Source of the DNA: Capsicum annuum
Taxonomy: Eukaryota > Streptophyta > Magnoliopsida > Solanales > Solanaceae
Length of the DNA stretch: 64,000 nt
Reading direction: 5' to 3'
NCBI RefSeq assembly: GCF_002878395.1
Contig: NC_061119.1
Coordinates: 45,387,149-45,451,148, forward strand
In this document: one piece after another, positions 35,740 to 47,380 of the stretch
Layout of the letters: every line of letters begins with the position of its first letter
Position numbering within the stretch: position 1 is the stretch's first letter
Notes under the pieces: model-generated
The model's input: the letters and a program-made list of their open reading frames with translations, nothing else
Database searches by the model: none
What the model was told of the DNA's origin: nothing
Position numbers and translations under genes: made by a program

Positions 35740-37230
35740 TAACTTAGTCTCATCAGACCCAGCCTTGACCAATTTCTTTCAAATGGATCTCTTCCAAGTG
35801 TTTTGGTAAATATATTAGTCTGATCTTCAGTATTGAAAAATACCATCTTGTTCAATCCCTTTTCCATTATTATATTATAGAAAGTAATGTCTGACATCAA
35901 TATGTTTTGTTCTTTTGTGTTGAACTAGATTCTTTGCTATATTAATGGCACTAGTATTATCACAATATAAGGAAACACAATCTGAGAGAATGCCAAAGTC
36001 TTCAAGTTATTGCTTGACCCACAAAAGTTATGCATAACATGATACAATTACAATATATTCAACTTTAGCAGTTGAGAGTTCCACTGAAGTCTATTTCTTG
36101 GTACCTCAAGAAATCAAGGATGATCCAAGAAAATGAGCCATTCCTGAGGTACTTTTTCTATCAACCAAGTACCCAAATAATTAGCATCATCATAGACAAC
36201 CAAGTCAAAATTATCACCAGTAGGATAAAAAAGAACTAGTTCAGGAGTCCCTTTTTAATAGCTTAGGATTCTCTTGGCTTCCTTTAAGCAAGATTCCTTT
36301 GGACTTTCTTAAAACCTAGAACATATTTCAAAATTGAGATGCAATATCAGGTTTGCTAATAGTCAGGTAGAGAAGAGAACCAATGATCTCTCTATACATA
36401 GATTCATTTATAGAGGGACTAGGTTCATCCAGGTCCAATTTAGAAAGGGTGCCTATAGGAGTGTCAATGGGCTCTGCATCTTCCATATGAAACCTCTTGA
36501 GAAATTCTTAAATATACTTTTATTTCCATACAGTGGTTCCAGATACACCCTACTTAATCTAAAAACCAAGAAAGAAGTTTAGTTCTCCCATCATGCTCAT
36601 CTCAATTGTACTACTCATTAGTTTGGAACAATCATCACAAGGGGAGTTGGTGGTTGCTCCAAATATGATATCATCCACATAGACTTAGACAATGAAAAGA
36701 TTTTTTCCTCTTTCTTTTTGAAATAGTGTGTTGTCAATTGTTCCTCTTTAAAACCTATTGTCAAGCAAGAATTTAGATAGTCTTTCATACCAAGCTTGGG
36801 GATTTATTTCAAACCATAGAGGGCCTTATCCAGTTTAAACACCTGATTTGTAAAATCAACATTTTCAAAACCTGGAGTCTACTTGAAAAATACTTCTTTC
36901 TTTAGAAAGACATTTAAGAAGGCATTCTTAACATCCTTCTGGAATAGTTTGAACTCCATGTAATAGGCAAACACAATAAGAATTCAAATTGCATCCATTC
37001 TTGTAACTAGAGAAAATGTTTCATCATAATATATGTCTTCTTCTTAATTATAGCCTTGCAAAACTAGCCTAGCCTTATTCTTTATAATGTTCCCATGTTT
37101 ATTTGTCTTCTTCTATTTTTGCATGCCAGTGTTTAGAGAAGACATAAGGTCGTCAAGAGGATAGGAGAATTGATGCTTCCATCTAGACTTGAGAGGAGTA
37201 GGTTGACTATAACTGGAACCCGTTCCCATT
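35740..37230 (-). pseudogene. Copia reverse transcriptase and RNase H
   Basis: Minus strand, many frameshifts. Motifs in order: NKARLVLQGYN and DETFSLVTRMDAI (37000-37100), FQKDVKNAFLN, FKLDKALYGLK (about 36830), then the catalytic YVDDIIF (36670-36681 carries the four-residue box, intact). RNase H keeps DRKSTSGMAHFLGSSLISWG, KKQTSVELSTAKVEYI, SLYCDNTSAINIAKNL and HKRTKHIDVRHYF (35890-36180). These are standard Ty1/copia motifs, RT before RNase H and both after integrase, the copia order. Stops and frameshifts make it inactive. Confidence 0.85.
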
Positions 37231-37475
37231 TAGGTATCATCCTTAGGAGACTGATAATTTCTTTTATTGGATGAAAATTTAGGATCTAAAGGAATGGATT
37301 GGAATGTGTACTAGTCTATTGATTTCCTATATCTTTATCTTTAGTTCCTAATTCTGGACCTTGAGACAGATCATCATCATTTCCCTCTTATGCCCTTTTT
37401 GGATCATTTAAGGAATTTCCCAACTCATCATCATTATCATTTAAAAAATTGCCTTTGCTAATATTCCCAACTTCA

Positions 37476-38197
37476 TCAAATATGAAATAAACACTCTCTA
37501 GAACACATTGTCCTCTTATTATAGATCCTATAAGATTTTTTTATAGATGAGTAGCCAACAAACATTCCTTTATCACTTCTAGGATCAAATTTTCCAAGAT
37601 TCTCCTTGCCATTATTTTGAATAAAACACTTATAACAAAAAGGTCTAAAATAAATTAGCTTAGGCTTACTTTTGGTTATAAGTTCATAGGTGGTTTTGTG
37701 CCAAATAGATCTCACAAGACACTTGTTGGTCACAAAACATGCTGTATTGATTTCTTCTTTCTAGAAGTTATGAGAAATTCCAGTATCTATTAGCATGGTC
37801 CTTCTAACGTCCATAAGGGTTTTATTTTCCTCTCCATAACACCATTTTGCTGAGGTGTTCTAGGAGCAGAAAAATTTTGACTGATTCCTAGCCCAGTGCA
37901 GAATTCATTAAACTGGGCATTCTCAAAATTTTTACTATGATCTGACCTAATTGCTGTAATCTTGTAATTACACTTTGCATGAACTTGCTTAGCAAAGGCC
38001 TCAAACACATAAAATATTTTATCTTTTAATTTTAGGAAAAAGATCTTGGTGAATCTGTAGTAATCATCAACAATGACCAAGATGTACTTCTTACAATCTC
38101 TGCTGGCAAGTTTTACAAGTCCACATAGATCCATGTGGAGAAGTTTTAAAGGTCTGGATGGGCTCACTTCTCTCTTAGTCTTGAATGATGATTTTGT
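37476..38197 (-). pseudogene. Copia integrase
   Basis: Minus strand. The open block 37790-38167 (125 codons) has SPSRPLKLLHMDLCGLVKLA, the catalytic Asp in HMDLCG, the second Asp in AIRSDHSKNFEN, and the Glu in PQQNGVMERK, so the D,D,E triad is present. The next block, 37476-37733, carries the C-terminal region (KSKPKLIYFRPFCYKCFIQN, DPRSDKGMFVGYSSIKKSYR). Integrase joins the cDNA to chromosomal DNA. The two blocks are in different frames and lack a shared start. Confidence 0.85.
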
Positions 38198-38714
38198 CTA
38201 CTTTCCTTTTGCATATGCATCAGATACCTTGGTGCTGATAAACTTTACATTTGACAACCCTCGAACAATGTTCTCTTTGAATAATTTGTTTAGCAATTTG
38301 CAGCTAACATGCCCAAGCCTTCTATGCCATATATCGGCAACATCTTCTTGTACACTAACACATATCATGTTTTTGGAATCACTAGAGCTTAGATTAGTAA
38401 AATACATATTCTTGTTTCTCTAGGTTGTTAACACTTCTTTGCCATCACTGATCCTGATAACAGTGCATTTGTTTGGCCTAAATCTGACTTTAGTTCCCTT
38501 GTCACAAATATAAGCAACAATAAGCAAGCTAAACTTAAGTCCATAAATGAAATGGACATCATCAATTGCCTTATTCAAACTGTTCCCAACTTTCCCAATT
38601 CCAATAATTTAGTTGTTGTTTCCATCACCAAGAAACACTATCTCCTTCATGGGATTGAGTGAGAAGAAGTTTTCAATTTTCCCTATCATATTCCTTGAAC
38701 AACCACTATATATA
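38198..38714 (-). pseudogene. Copia protease end and GAG-pre-integrase domain
   Basis: Minus strand. GCSRNMIGKIENFFSLNPMK (38640-38700) is the text after the copia protease active site, and IWHRRLGHVSCKLLNKLFKE (about 38260-38330) is the GAG-pre-integrase zinc-binding region. At the protease active site the expected Asp-Ser-Gly reads Tyr-Ser-Gly at the join with the inserted LTR (38715), so the insertion lies at the protease catalytic site. The upstream half of the protease lies beyond 41388. Confidence 0.75.
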
Positions 38715-41387
38715 TATAAGACCCTACAAAATTATCTCATAGAATGAACCTTAGGGCGTGTCAAGTGAGGCGTGATTTCGGCCCTAAAAGATTGATAAGT
38801 GACTTCCTAAGTGAGTATAGTTTTAAACATTTATAATTTCCCTAATTTTGACTTTTTCACATGGCAAATTTGATCAGCTTTCCGTCGATATAAGATTTGC
38901 CCAAATCCGATACTTGGGTAAGAAGTTATGACTAATTTAAGTCCTAGTCATAAAAAAACATCATTTTAGTGCTTGGCGCATCGCGAAGAGGGTCTATTTT
39001 ACAATTTTCAATTTTTAGTGGAACTCCATGATAGTGGCGCATCTCGGAGGACTCCAATTTCCCAATAGTCAATTTCCTGTAGCCTGGCGCGATTGTGACG
39101 TGTCATACTGAAGTTCCAGGTCCCAATTAGTGGGACAACGCGATGGCTCCGCATCGCAGTGACTACCAATTTCCCATTTATCAATTTTCAGTAATCCACC
39201 GCGATAGTGGTGCGTCGCGGTGGCACATGAAATTGGGTTCCCAGTTTATTTTTTTTATCTTCGTACAGAAGTTAAAAAGGGCACTTTGGAATTTTTCCAA
39301 GCCCCTTAAACCGTGCAAACAAAAAGTCAAGGTCATTTACAAGTATTCTATGAAGTGTCTCTCAAGTTTTCTCTCAACAAAAATCCTAAGTATCCAAAAC
39401 CTCTTCGAAGATTCTCAAGATTCCATCATAGATTTTCTTAATTGAGTCAGGATTCAAGGTTCCCAAGTCAAGCACTTTAAAAATACTCATTCAAGAGTAC
39501 GAATAGAGTCCCAAAAGAGAGAGTTCATCCAAAGCTTCTAGTTCAAGATATGTGGGGTTTTGAACAAGGGTAATCCTTTCAACCTTGTGCCCAAAAGCTT
39601 ATTTAAACTACAATTCTCTGCAATTTATGAGATTTTACATAAAATTAAATTGGGGGTTTTCACTCATTGTTATTGGTTGCAAGCTTTTGATGTTTTCCTT
39701 GAATTTAGAGTCTAATGGCATGATTTTTTTACATATTTTCTTGAGAAATTGCAGCTGGGTCTATACCACATGATTTTAATCCTTCTGAAGTTAATAGTTG
39801 CAATGTTTGAAACATTGAAGTATATGGGTATGTTTAGATTTTGAGATAAATTGCTGAAATTTCTAGATTTCTACATGAGTTATGAATCTATTTTCTATCT
39901 ATTATGCTTTTGATGAGTTTTAACTTGAGATTGAACTAAGGGTTATTAAGCCCTACTTGAGACTTGAGATTTTATGAACTATTGTGCTATAAGCACCCAT
40001 GATTTGAGTAATCTGAGATTATTGAGAAATGGTTTGATGTAATGGTCATTGAGTTTTGAAATCCACTCTACTACATGAGATTTTAGATTTGATTATTGGG
40101 TTCGTGGTGAACCATGAGATTATTTCTAAAAGAGGATTTTTACGAGATGAGCGTAGCTAATCTAAAGGGAGTAGTATTAGCACCGATCGGGTAAGTTACT
40201 ATGGTTTCTTACCCCAAATCTATGTGTCACCGTATATTGGGCCTGAGTCTGAGTTTATGATTATTATTGGGCCTAAGGACGAGTTGATATTGGACTCAAG
40301 GCTGAGTTTGTTTAGTGATCACTGGATCTAGGTTATACTCTCTGGTAAGAGTATGACGCATCTTCCCAATGTGAGGTCTCTTCCTTAGGAGGACAAAACG
40401 TTGGACTCCATGTAGCTCTCATAGTTTATGTCGATTAAGAGAACCTCCCTTGACATTTAAACTTCGAGATCAGTTACTTCCTTGAAAACTAAGCTATTTA
40501 CCCTTCCAATAAGATATTTTCCTAAAGTGAATCAAATGCCTTCAAGTATGTTTCAAAGTTATATGATTCTGTATTCCTAGTATTTGAGTTCAAAAGAGTT
40601 ATGAGTTCTTGAGCACTGAAGAAGTTTTACTCTCCATGAGGCATATGAATGAGTTGATAGTATTGTTTAAAGTCTCCTTTAGCCTATGGGTAATAAGAAT
40701 AAGAGAAGATTACTGATTTTAAAGTTAAACTATGATGACTCACGAGATTTGTGTTACATGCTCCATTCTACATGATTCATGAGCTTTACATTTTATACTT
40801 ATTCAAGCTATGTGTGTCTTTACTAATTGCATGCATGATTTGATTACAGAGTATTGATGTTGTTTTATATAAATTCATGCACCTCCACATACTCAGTATA
40901 TTCCCAAGTGCTGATCAACATAGACGTCTATGTGCTACATTGTCTTATAATGTAGGTTTAGGTGCTCAGTCCTAAACTCATTAGTGATTTCCAAGTACCT
41001 TTATCTACATTTCTTCAGTGGTGAGTCCTTATGGTTTGAGGACCTATATTCAGACATCGCCGTATTTTTAGAGACTATGTTGTTATTTCCACTTCATTTT
41101 GAGTCAGTTGGGGACCTGTCCCAACGACTCTCTAGTTCATGGATTAGTAGAGGCTTTGTTAGACTAGGTATCATATTATGGTTATGTTGAGGTTTCTGGT
41201 ATTGCTTGGTCGTTGGACCGAGCATTTTCTTCGTATTTCCTTTCATATGGTATACTATGCTAGTATTTGAATTATTTCATCTTAAAATGAGTGTTATTAG
41301 TAGAAATAGGCTCAAAGGGCTATATTGGGTCTACTTGTAGACTTAAGCACCGTGTGACGTCCCGGGAGGTAATTTTGGGTCGTTACA
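38715..41387 (+). mobile_element. Solo gypsy LTR (plus) inside copia protease
   Basis: 2673 bp, beginning TATAAGACCC (decayed TGTAATACCC) and ending GGGTCGTTACA. TSDs are ATATA (38710-38714) and ATATG (41388-41392), four of five matching. The 3' half resembles the other plus LTRs (ATTTTGAGTCAGTTGGGGACCTGTCCCAACGACTC-like block near 41100). U3 has a GC-rich inverted-repeat module at 38970-39225, including a perfect 9-bp stem (39196-39204 with 39215-39223) and a perfect 6-bp stem (39140-39145 with 39152-39157). Confidence 0.85.
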
Positions 41388-41877
41388 ATATGATCCAATG
41401 GTGGTTGCTTCCTCTAGCTCTTCCCTGCAATGCCAATTAATGATCATTTTTGGGAACCCATTTTAGCTTGAGGTCCCAGTAAAGTGTTAGAGGAAATATT
41501 AAGTTCCTTCTTGTCCTGCCAGGCAAATTTACACTTCTTCCCTTTTTAAGGAAAGATTCTTTCATCTCCTTTAGAGTAGCAGCTTTTACAAGACATGACT
41601 TCTTTGTGTGTCTATTTTTCTCGTAGTGAAAACACAACAAATTATCCCTGATTGAGACATACTTGCTAAATAGATTGTAGGCAGGGTACACACTATCGAA
41701 AACAACCCCCTTTTTTACAATTTGACCCTTAATTGACAAGACTTGACAAGGTCTTAGATGATGTGGTCCATTTCATAGCCTTATCAAGCTCAGTCCTTAT
41801 TGTAATCAGGTATCTCTCTAGTTCATCACTTCTCTCCGGTGAAGTAATCATTTTATTATTACCCTCGCTTAGTTTCT
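41388..41877 (-). pseudogene. Copia Gag C-terminus with decayed zinc knuckle
   Basis: Minus strand. The open block 41437-41739 contains CFHYEKNRHTKKSC, a CCHC knuckle (C-x2-C-x4-H-x4-C) in which the second Cys is Tyr. Upstream, out of frame, are GNNNKMITSPERSDELERYL-like text and DKAMKWTTSSKTLSSLVN, matching the Gag region before the knuckle. It is bounded by the solo LTR at 41387 and the LTR pair from 41878, so Gag is split twice. Confidence 0.7.
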
Positions 41878-44800
41878 TGTCACAACCCGATACTACCCCC
41901 TAGTCATAACATGGTGCTTAGAACCACAAGTGATCCAAAGATAAACTATGTACTTGCATTATGCTTGAGCAACTGATTTAAAATGTATATAGAAGCTAAA
42001 TTTGCTGAGCAGAAGCATAATCATGAGATAATCTAAATATATGATACCGTAGAAGTTTACAACAAGATAAATGTAAAAGAGGAACTTGAATTATATATAA
42101 TAACTCTAACTGACTATCTATGATACCTCTACTATACTGACTATATGTAGTAAAGTACTACCCCAACTATCCCAAATCAATACATAAGAATAAGGAAATA
42201 TAAGAACTACAACTAAATTGAGTCCTCAAAGTAGGAAAACTCATCACTTGCTGGCTGGAAGCTACAACCTGTTTGACCCTGGTGTGTGGGCTATATCTGG
42301 TACCTACATTGTAAAACAATGTAGCCCCAGACATAAATACGTGGTCAGTACTTTGGAATGTACTGAGTATATGAGATATGCACTAATCATAAAGACACTT
42401 AAAATATGTTTTAAGGTTGAGAACATAAGCTACTTATTGAAATATGCATTTAAAACAAGTCTGTATGTAAAAACTATAATGTGTAGTGACATTTCTAAAT
42501 CATAAGCTAAAATATTTTTGTAAACTGGGTAGTAGTAGAATCATGAATACTATTTGTAAATCTTAAGTTAAAGATGAATATGCTATAATAGAGTATCATG
42601 TACGGATACTGAGCATGAATGCATGAACATGTAAAATCAATGCAAGGCCAAGCATACTCAGAAGCTTCCTAACTTGCTTGTGAGTTGGAATATCCTTACC
42701 TATTAATGCCCAAAGACTACCCCAAGACATCACATGATGCCTAGTACCATAAGTGACCCTAAGCTAACCCATGATACTGGATAATTTGTGAACAATTGAA
42801 TGAAATGCATAAAACTATAAATAATAAGTGGAAGAGATGTCATTAACTGAACTTGTTCATTACAAAATTGTATAAGAATGTTTACTTCAATAGATATACA
42901 AAAGAAAGAAAAAAATAGATAAATTAACTCTGACTGATTGTGTATGAAGCCTCTACTAATACTGACTATATGTAGTCGGGACATGACCCCTCGCAATCCC
43001 TAATTAATACGATTGAATAAAATTATAATACTAGAACTAGAGTTGACACGAGTCCTTGAATCAAGAGAACTCATCACTTGCTGGTTGAAAGTTATATTTT
43101 GTTGAGTCATGGTGTTTTAGGATAAACTGGTACCTACATAATGAAGAAATATATCCACAGACACATATATGTGGTCAGTACTTTGGAATGTAGGGATGAA
43201 TTCAATAATTAAAACAAAAGCTGAACATTCTTTCAAATCATACAAGCTAAGTGTAAAAGGATTCACCTTAATCATGAATAAAACTGAAAGCTGAAATATC
43301 ATACAACATGAATAATAAAACAGTATATGAATAAAGCTTGTGAGTTATTAAACTTAGTTTCTAAAATCTTTACTTTTATTTTCTTGGTGGGAGATTCTTA
43401 TAACCGACATAAACCATGTGAGCTATCATGGAGTCCAACGTTTTACCCACATTGAGGAGAGTTTTTCTACCCTTTCCATCGAAATAAAACCTTAAATTAG
43501 AGTGATCACTATACTTATCTTATATTGGGTAAAGAAGGGTACACTCTCTGGTCGGCCCCTAAATATAAACCTACAATGACACGTAGTTTTGGATAAGAGG
43601 ATGTGTTAAACCCACATTCCCCTCTGGGTGCTAAATACTAATCCCAAAACATTTACTTATATGTTCATACTTATGAAATCCACCTTAAAATAGCATATTG
43701 GTTTTTTAACTGAAAATCAACTATGCTTCTCTTACTTAAATCATATTCATGAGGAAACTTGTGGATTTCATGTCTTATCTTAGATCATAAGATCAAGCTA
43801 AACTTTAATCATGTTGTAATACTTGTAACTTGATCTTATAAGCTTAAACTTCTAATAAACTCAGTAATTTATTCTTGAACTTTAAATCATTCTTTATGTC
43901 ATAAATACTTCATATCAAAATATCAAACTCAATGCTCAAATTGAAATCTTTTATCAATTCATCAAGCTTCATGTCAAAATAATGAAATTCATCTCATAAT
44001 TGTGATCATGTAAGTAATAGTATGAGTAAAGGTATATTCTTGTGTAAACTAAACTTTAAATCATATGATAAAGCCATAATCTCAAAAAAAAAAAACATGG
44101 AAATTTGGGTATGAGCCCTAATTGAAATCACATAAATTCAACTTTAAAATAAAAGCTTTTGGGAACAAGGATGAAAGGTTATCCTTGTTCAAACCCCACA
44201 TACCTGAAATTCTTGATTTCTTTATTTCTTGAAGGAGAACATCAATTTGGATCCTTGAAAGTTAAACTTTGGGAAGAAACCCAAATTTCTTTTCTCTTGA
44301 GAGTGGAGAGGAGAATAAATGTTTAAAATTGACTAATGATGTAAAAATATCATTTATAGGGTGATTTAAATTGTGGGGGTAGGTTTTGAGGTAAGGAAAA
44401 GAAAAAAATACCCCTAGAGAAACTGAATAAAAATTGCAGGAATTTTTAGTTGACAACTAAGTTGACAAGCGTCAACCTCTAGATGGACATGGAAACTTTC
44501 TAGTTAAGGTTGATGACTTAGTTGAAAACTTGTCAACAAGTTGACAGCTTGTCAACTTAGTCATCACCTTCTCTAATGATTTGAGGTGTTTCCTAGTCAA
44601 GGCTGATGACTAAGTTGAAAGCTTGTCATTTAGTTGACAGTTTGTCAACGTAAGTCGTTACCTTCTCTTAGACAGGCATTCTAAGGTAAAAAAAAAAGCA
44701 TAACTTTCTACTTCAATATCGGATTAAGATAAAATTTGATGTGATGGAAAGAAGGCTCAAAGATATATAATTTGATATATTGTAGGAAACCTAACTCGTT

Positions 44801-45047
44801 ATATTCTATTAGTAATGTCCATTAGAAGTTTACCCAAGTTGAAACATCTACTAAAACTTAATCGGTAGAAAAGTTCTCAACTCATTTTTGAGTTAGGAGA
44901 TCTTTGTGATCTCGATTCATATACAAAGATGTTCCCACACTATAGAATTGACCGACACACTTATATTGATATAGAAATCATTTAGTTTGGGTCTATATAC
45001 ATATGAATTACGGTTCAAAGTGTAGCTAAAAAATGTGGGGTATTGCA
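41878..45047 (-). mobile_element. Two gypsy LTR copies (minus), first truncated
   Basis: The first copy begins TGTCACAACCCGATACTACC (41878) and is lost near 42690. A second copy of the same family begins near 42695 (TATTAATGCCCAAAGACTACC) and ends GGGGTATTGCA at 45047. Matching landmarks in both are the GCTTGAGCAACTGATT/GTGAACAATTGAATG block, GAACTCATCACTTGCTGG, and GGTCAGTACTTTGGAATGTA. The family is that of 27865-33270. The flanks (TTTCT left, CACCC right) do not match, and some copia Gag is missing at the site, so recombination or deletion followed insertion. A minus TATA box (CCTATAAATG, 44351-44360) and an inverted-repeat module (44450-44670) are present. Confidence 0.65.
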
Positions 45048-45593
45048 CACCCAAACAATATAGCTTATTGGTTACTATAGTGAACCTTGTGTGCATCTCT
45101 TGAATAGACTCTACCTCCTTTATAGTGAGAGTCTCATATTTATTTATCAGCATTCTTCATAGTGAAAGTCTCATATTAATTTATCAGAATCTCAACCTTA
45201 GACTGTTTTACCTGAGTAGTTTCTTCATGGGTTGTCTGAAGATAATCCCAGATCTCCTTAGCAGTTTGCCTGGCAGAGATCCTGTTGTACTCATCAGGAC
45301 CAATACTACATACTAGAATCTTCTAAGCTTTATAGTTTTGTCTCTATCTTCTTCTTGTCAATATCATCAAACTCCTTCTTGGTTTTGGCAAATTGTGAGA
45401 TGACATTACTAATCTTCACTGCATTTGTAGGAATAAAAGGGCCATCTTCAATGACATGCCAAAGCTCAGAATCTTCATTCATGATGAATTCATGCATTCT
45501 TATCTTCCACCACTCATAATATTCACCATTTATACTTGGGAAATAGTGGTTAACTGGCCTTCTTTTACATTTAGAGGAGCGAACATTTTTCAA
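45048..45593 (-). pseudogene. Copia Gag, N-terminal half
   Basis: The open block 45330-45593 starts MKNVRSSKCKRRPVNHYFPS and carries NGEYYEWWKIRMHEFIMNED and LWHVIEDGPFIP, the N-terminal signature of plant copia Gag. Further on (other frames) are GPDEYNRISARQTAKEIWDY and QTTHEETTQVKQSK, then ESIQEMHTRFTIVTNKLYCL (45030-45110). A 37-bp tandem duplication (45122-45150 and 45159-45187) shifts the frame. Gag is cut at 45048 by the LTR pair. The first Met lies about 50 bp from the PBS, as expected. Confidence 0.8.
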
Positions 45594-45627
45594 GATTCTT
45601 CTAAGGTGTTAGCCTTTTGATGGAAGA

Positions 45628-45643
45628 CCTGGCTCTGACACCA
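45628..45643 (-). other. Copia primer-binding site
   Basis: The plus-strand CCTGGCTCTGACACCA is the complement of TGGTGTCAGAGCCAGG. It differs by one base from the PBS expected for plant initiator tRNA-Met (TGGTATCAGAGCCAGG) and lies two bases from the LTR. Confidence 0.9.
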
Positions 45644-45645
45644 GA

Positions 45646-46444
45646 TAAAGATTTGCAGTGGGTTGCTCCTAACTCAGGGACCTGCGCCCAGATGAACTCA
45701 CATAGCAAGAACTATAAAGATGAATAATAAAAGTTCGTGGAAAGATAAATAGCTGACACAAGGTTTTTACGTGGAAACTCCTTACTCAAGGGAGAAAAAC
45801 CATGACCTACCTCCAGGATTTCTAAGCTCTACTATATTCAAGTAATTTTTGAATACAAACTCCAAGGATTAACCTCCCAATCTTTTGTCTTCTAGCAATA
45901 ACTCTATTACAAGAAAACATAAGTAGTAACTATACTGCTTCACCCTTCAGCTAACTTTAGCCTGAACAATCACCTAACTCTAGATGATTACAAAGAGAAA
46001 GAATTTCACCTAAAAAACTACTACAAATCATAAGAAAATATAGGCAAACATTTAAGAACACGATACAAAGGCTCAAATATAACAAGGAAATAAAATCCAA
46101 CTATATGAGCTATCAGTTCCTTGTTGCAAGAGAAGTATTTGATTTGTAACTTTAGAAAGATATTTTGTTATAAGAATATAGAATAGCTGGTTTTATTATT
46201 GAGAAGATGAGTAATATATATCATAACATAAGAAAACCTAGGAGAGATTCCATTGGTTGAGGAAAAAAGGTTCAGCAGATTTTCACACTAACTTTTGTAC
46301 TTTATGTCAGTTAAGATATTGATGGTGATAGTGGAAAATAAGCCCAACCTGTTCTCTAAGTTGTAGCAGCTTTATCATCACAAAATCTCTAGGAAACAGG
46401 TCCCAATATACAATTGGTCAATCATCAAAACTAAGGACTTAACA
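45646..46444 (-). mobile_element. Ty1/copia 5' LTR (minus)
   Basis: 799 bp, homologous throughout to 33941-34766. The plus text starts TAAAGATTTGCAGTGGG next to the PBS and ends GACTTAACA. The right TSD is ATTAC (46445-46449). The two LTRs differ at many positions and by indels, so the element is old. Confidence 0.9.
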
Positions 46445-46449
46445 ATTAC

Positions 46450-47375
46450 AAACCAAAGTTTGTCTATCATATATAATTCCTAGGATGTTTGTCCAAAACA
46501 CATCCTTTACAAACATTGAAGGAACTTCTAGTATATGCAATCTTCCAAAAGTTATTTCTTGGCTTCTTTGTTTGCTAAAAATTATGTTATATAATTTTTT
46601 TCCTTGAAGGTGTGCACGATTATCGGATCTCCCAACTTATGGATCAATTCCCTGTATTTACAAAAGAATCATAAGTGGATGAACCATTGGAAAACATTCT
46701 AATTACCTCTATAGATTATGGAATCTGTTGTAATCTCTTAATGTGTGAGATTTTGTTTTTTAGTTATTATTAATCATGGAGTTGTTAGTTCAAAGATAAA
46801 ATTGGTGGCATAGGGTGTGCCTCCAATATATGTATGCTATAATTCAGTCCCCTTTGCAGTTTCTAATTCCCCCCCGCTATTCCCCTTAATTTGAAGGTAG
46901 ATCCACCAATGTTAAATACATTGATGTCTAAACAAATTCCTCAAGCTATGTGTCCACTGCATAGGGAACTTCCTTCATCCCCCTCTATCAGGTGGTTCCT
47001 ATTTAACAATAATAGTGGTTCTTATGCCAAAAATAGTATTATAAATTCCTAATATGTGATGACTTGCAATGTTATTACTATAAAAAACAATGCCTTTATT
47101 TTTTATTAAAGAGTTAAGTAATTTCCTCCTAACTGATAAGAGGTAAATGGTAGCAGTGCATTTCATGAAAGAATGATGATATCCAGTTATGTTGATTGAA
47201 GAGGTTCCATATTACTTTTTTTCTATAGTAAAGAAATAAGGCATCCGAACTTCCTTAATTGTCTTATTATTTTAAGGAACTTAAATTTTTTTTACTATTT
47301 ATACCCCTAAATAATGTGCGAGTCTTATTACCCCTCTAATCGCCATGGAAATAAGTAAATACAAAATTTCCAAAG
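46450..47375. other. Unassigned backbone DNA
   Basis: AT-rich, no recognised gene or repeat. It lies between the copia TSD and the target site of the chromovirus array. If insertions are removed it would be contiguous with 33431-33935 on the left and 57673 onward on the right. Confidence 0.4.
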
Positions 47376-47380
47376 ATAAC

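Noticed and set aside
41878..45047. Simple solo LTR insertion into copia Gag
   Set aside because: Flanking pentamers do not match, two LTR starts are present, and host Gag is missing, so a simple insertion cannot explain it.
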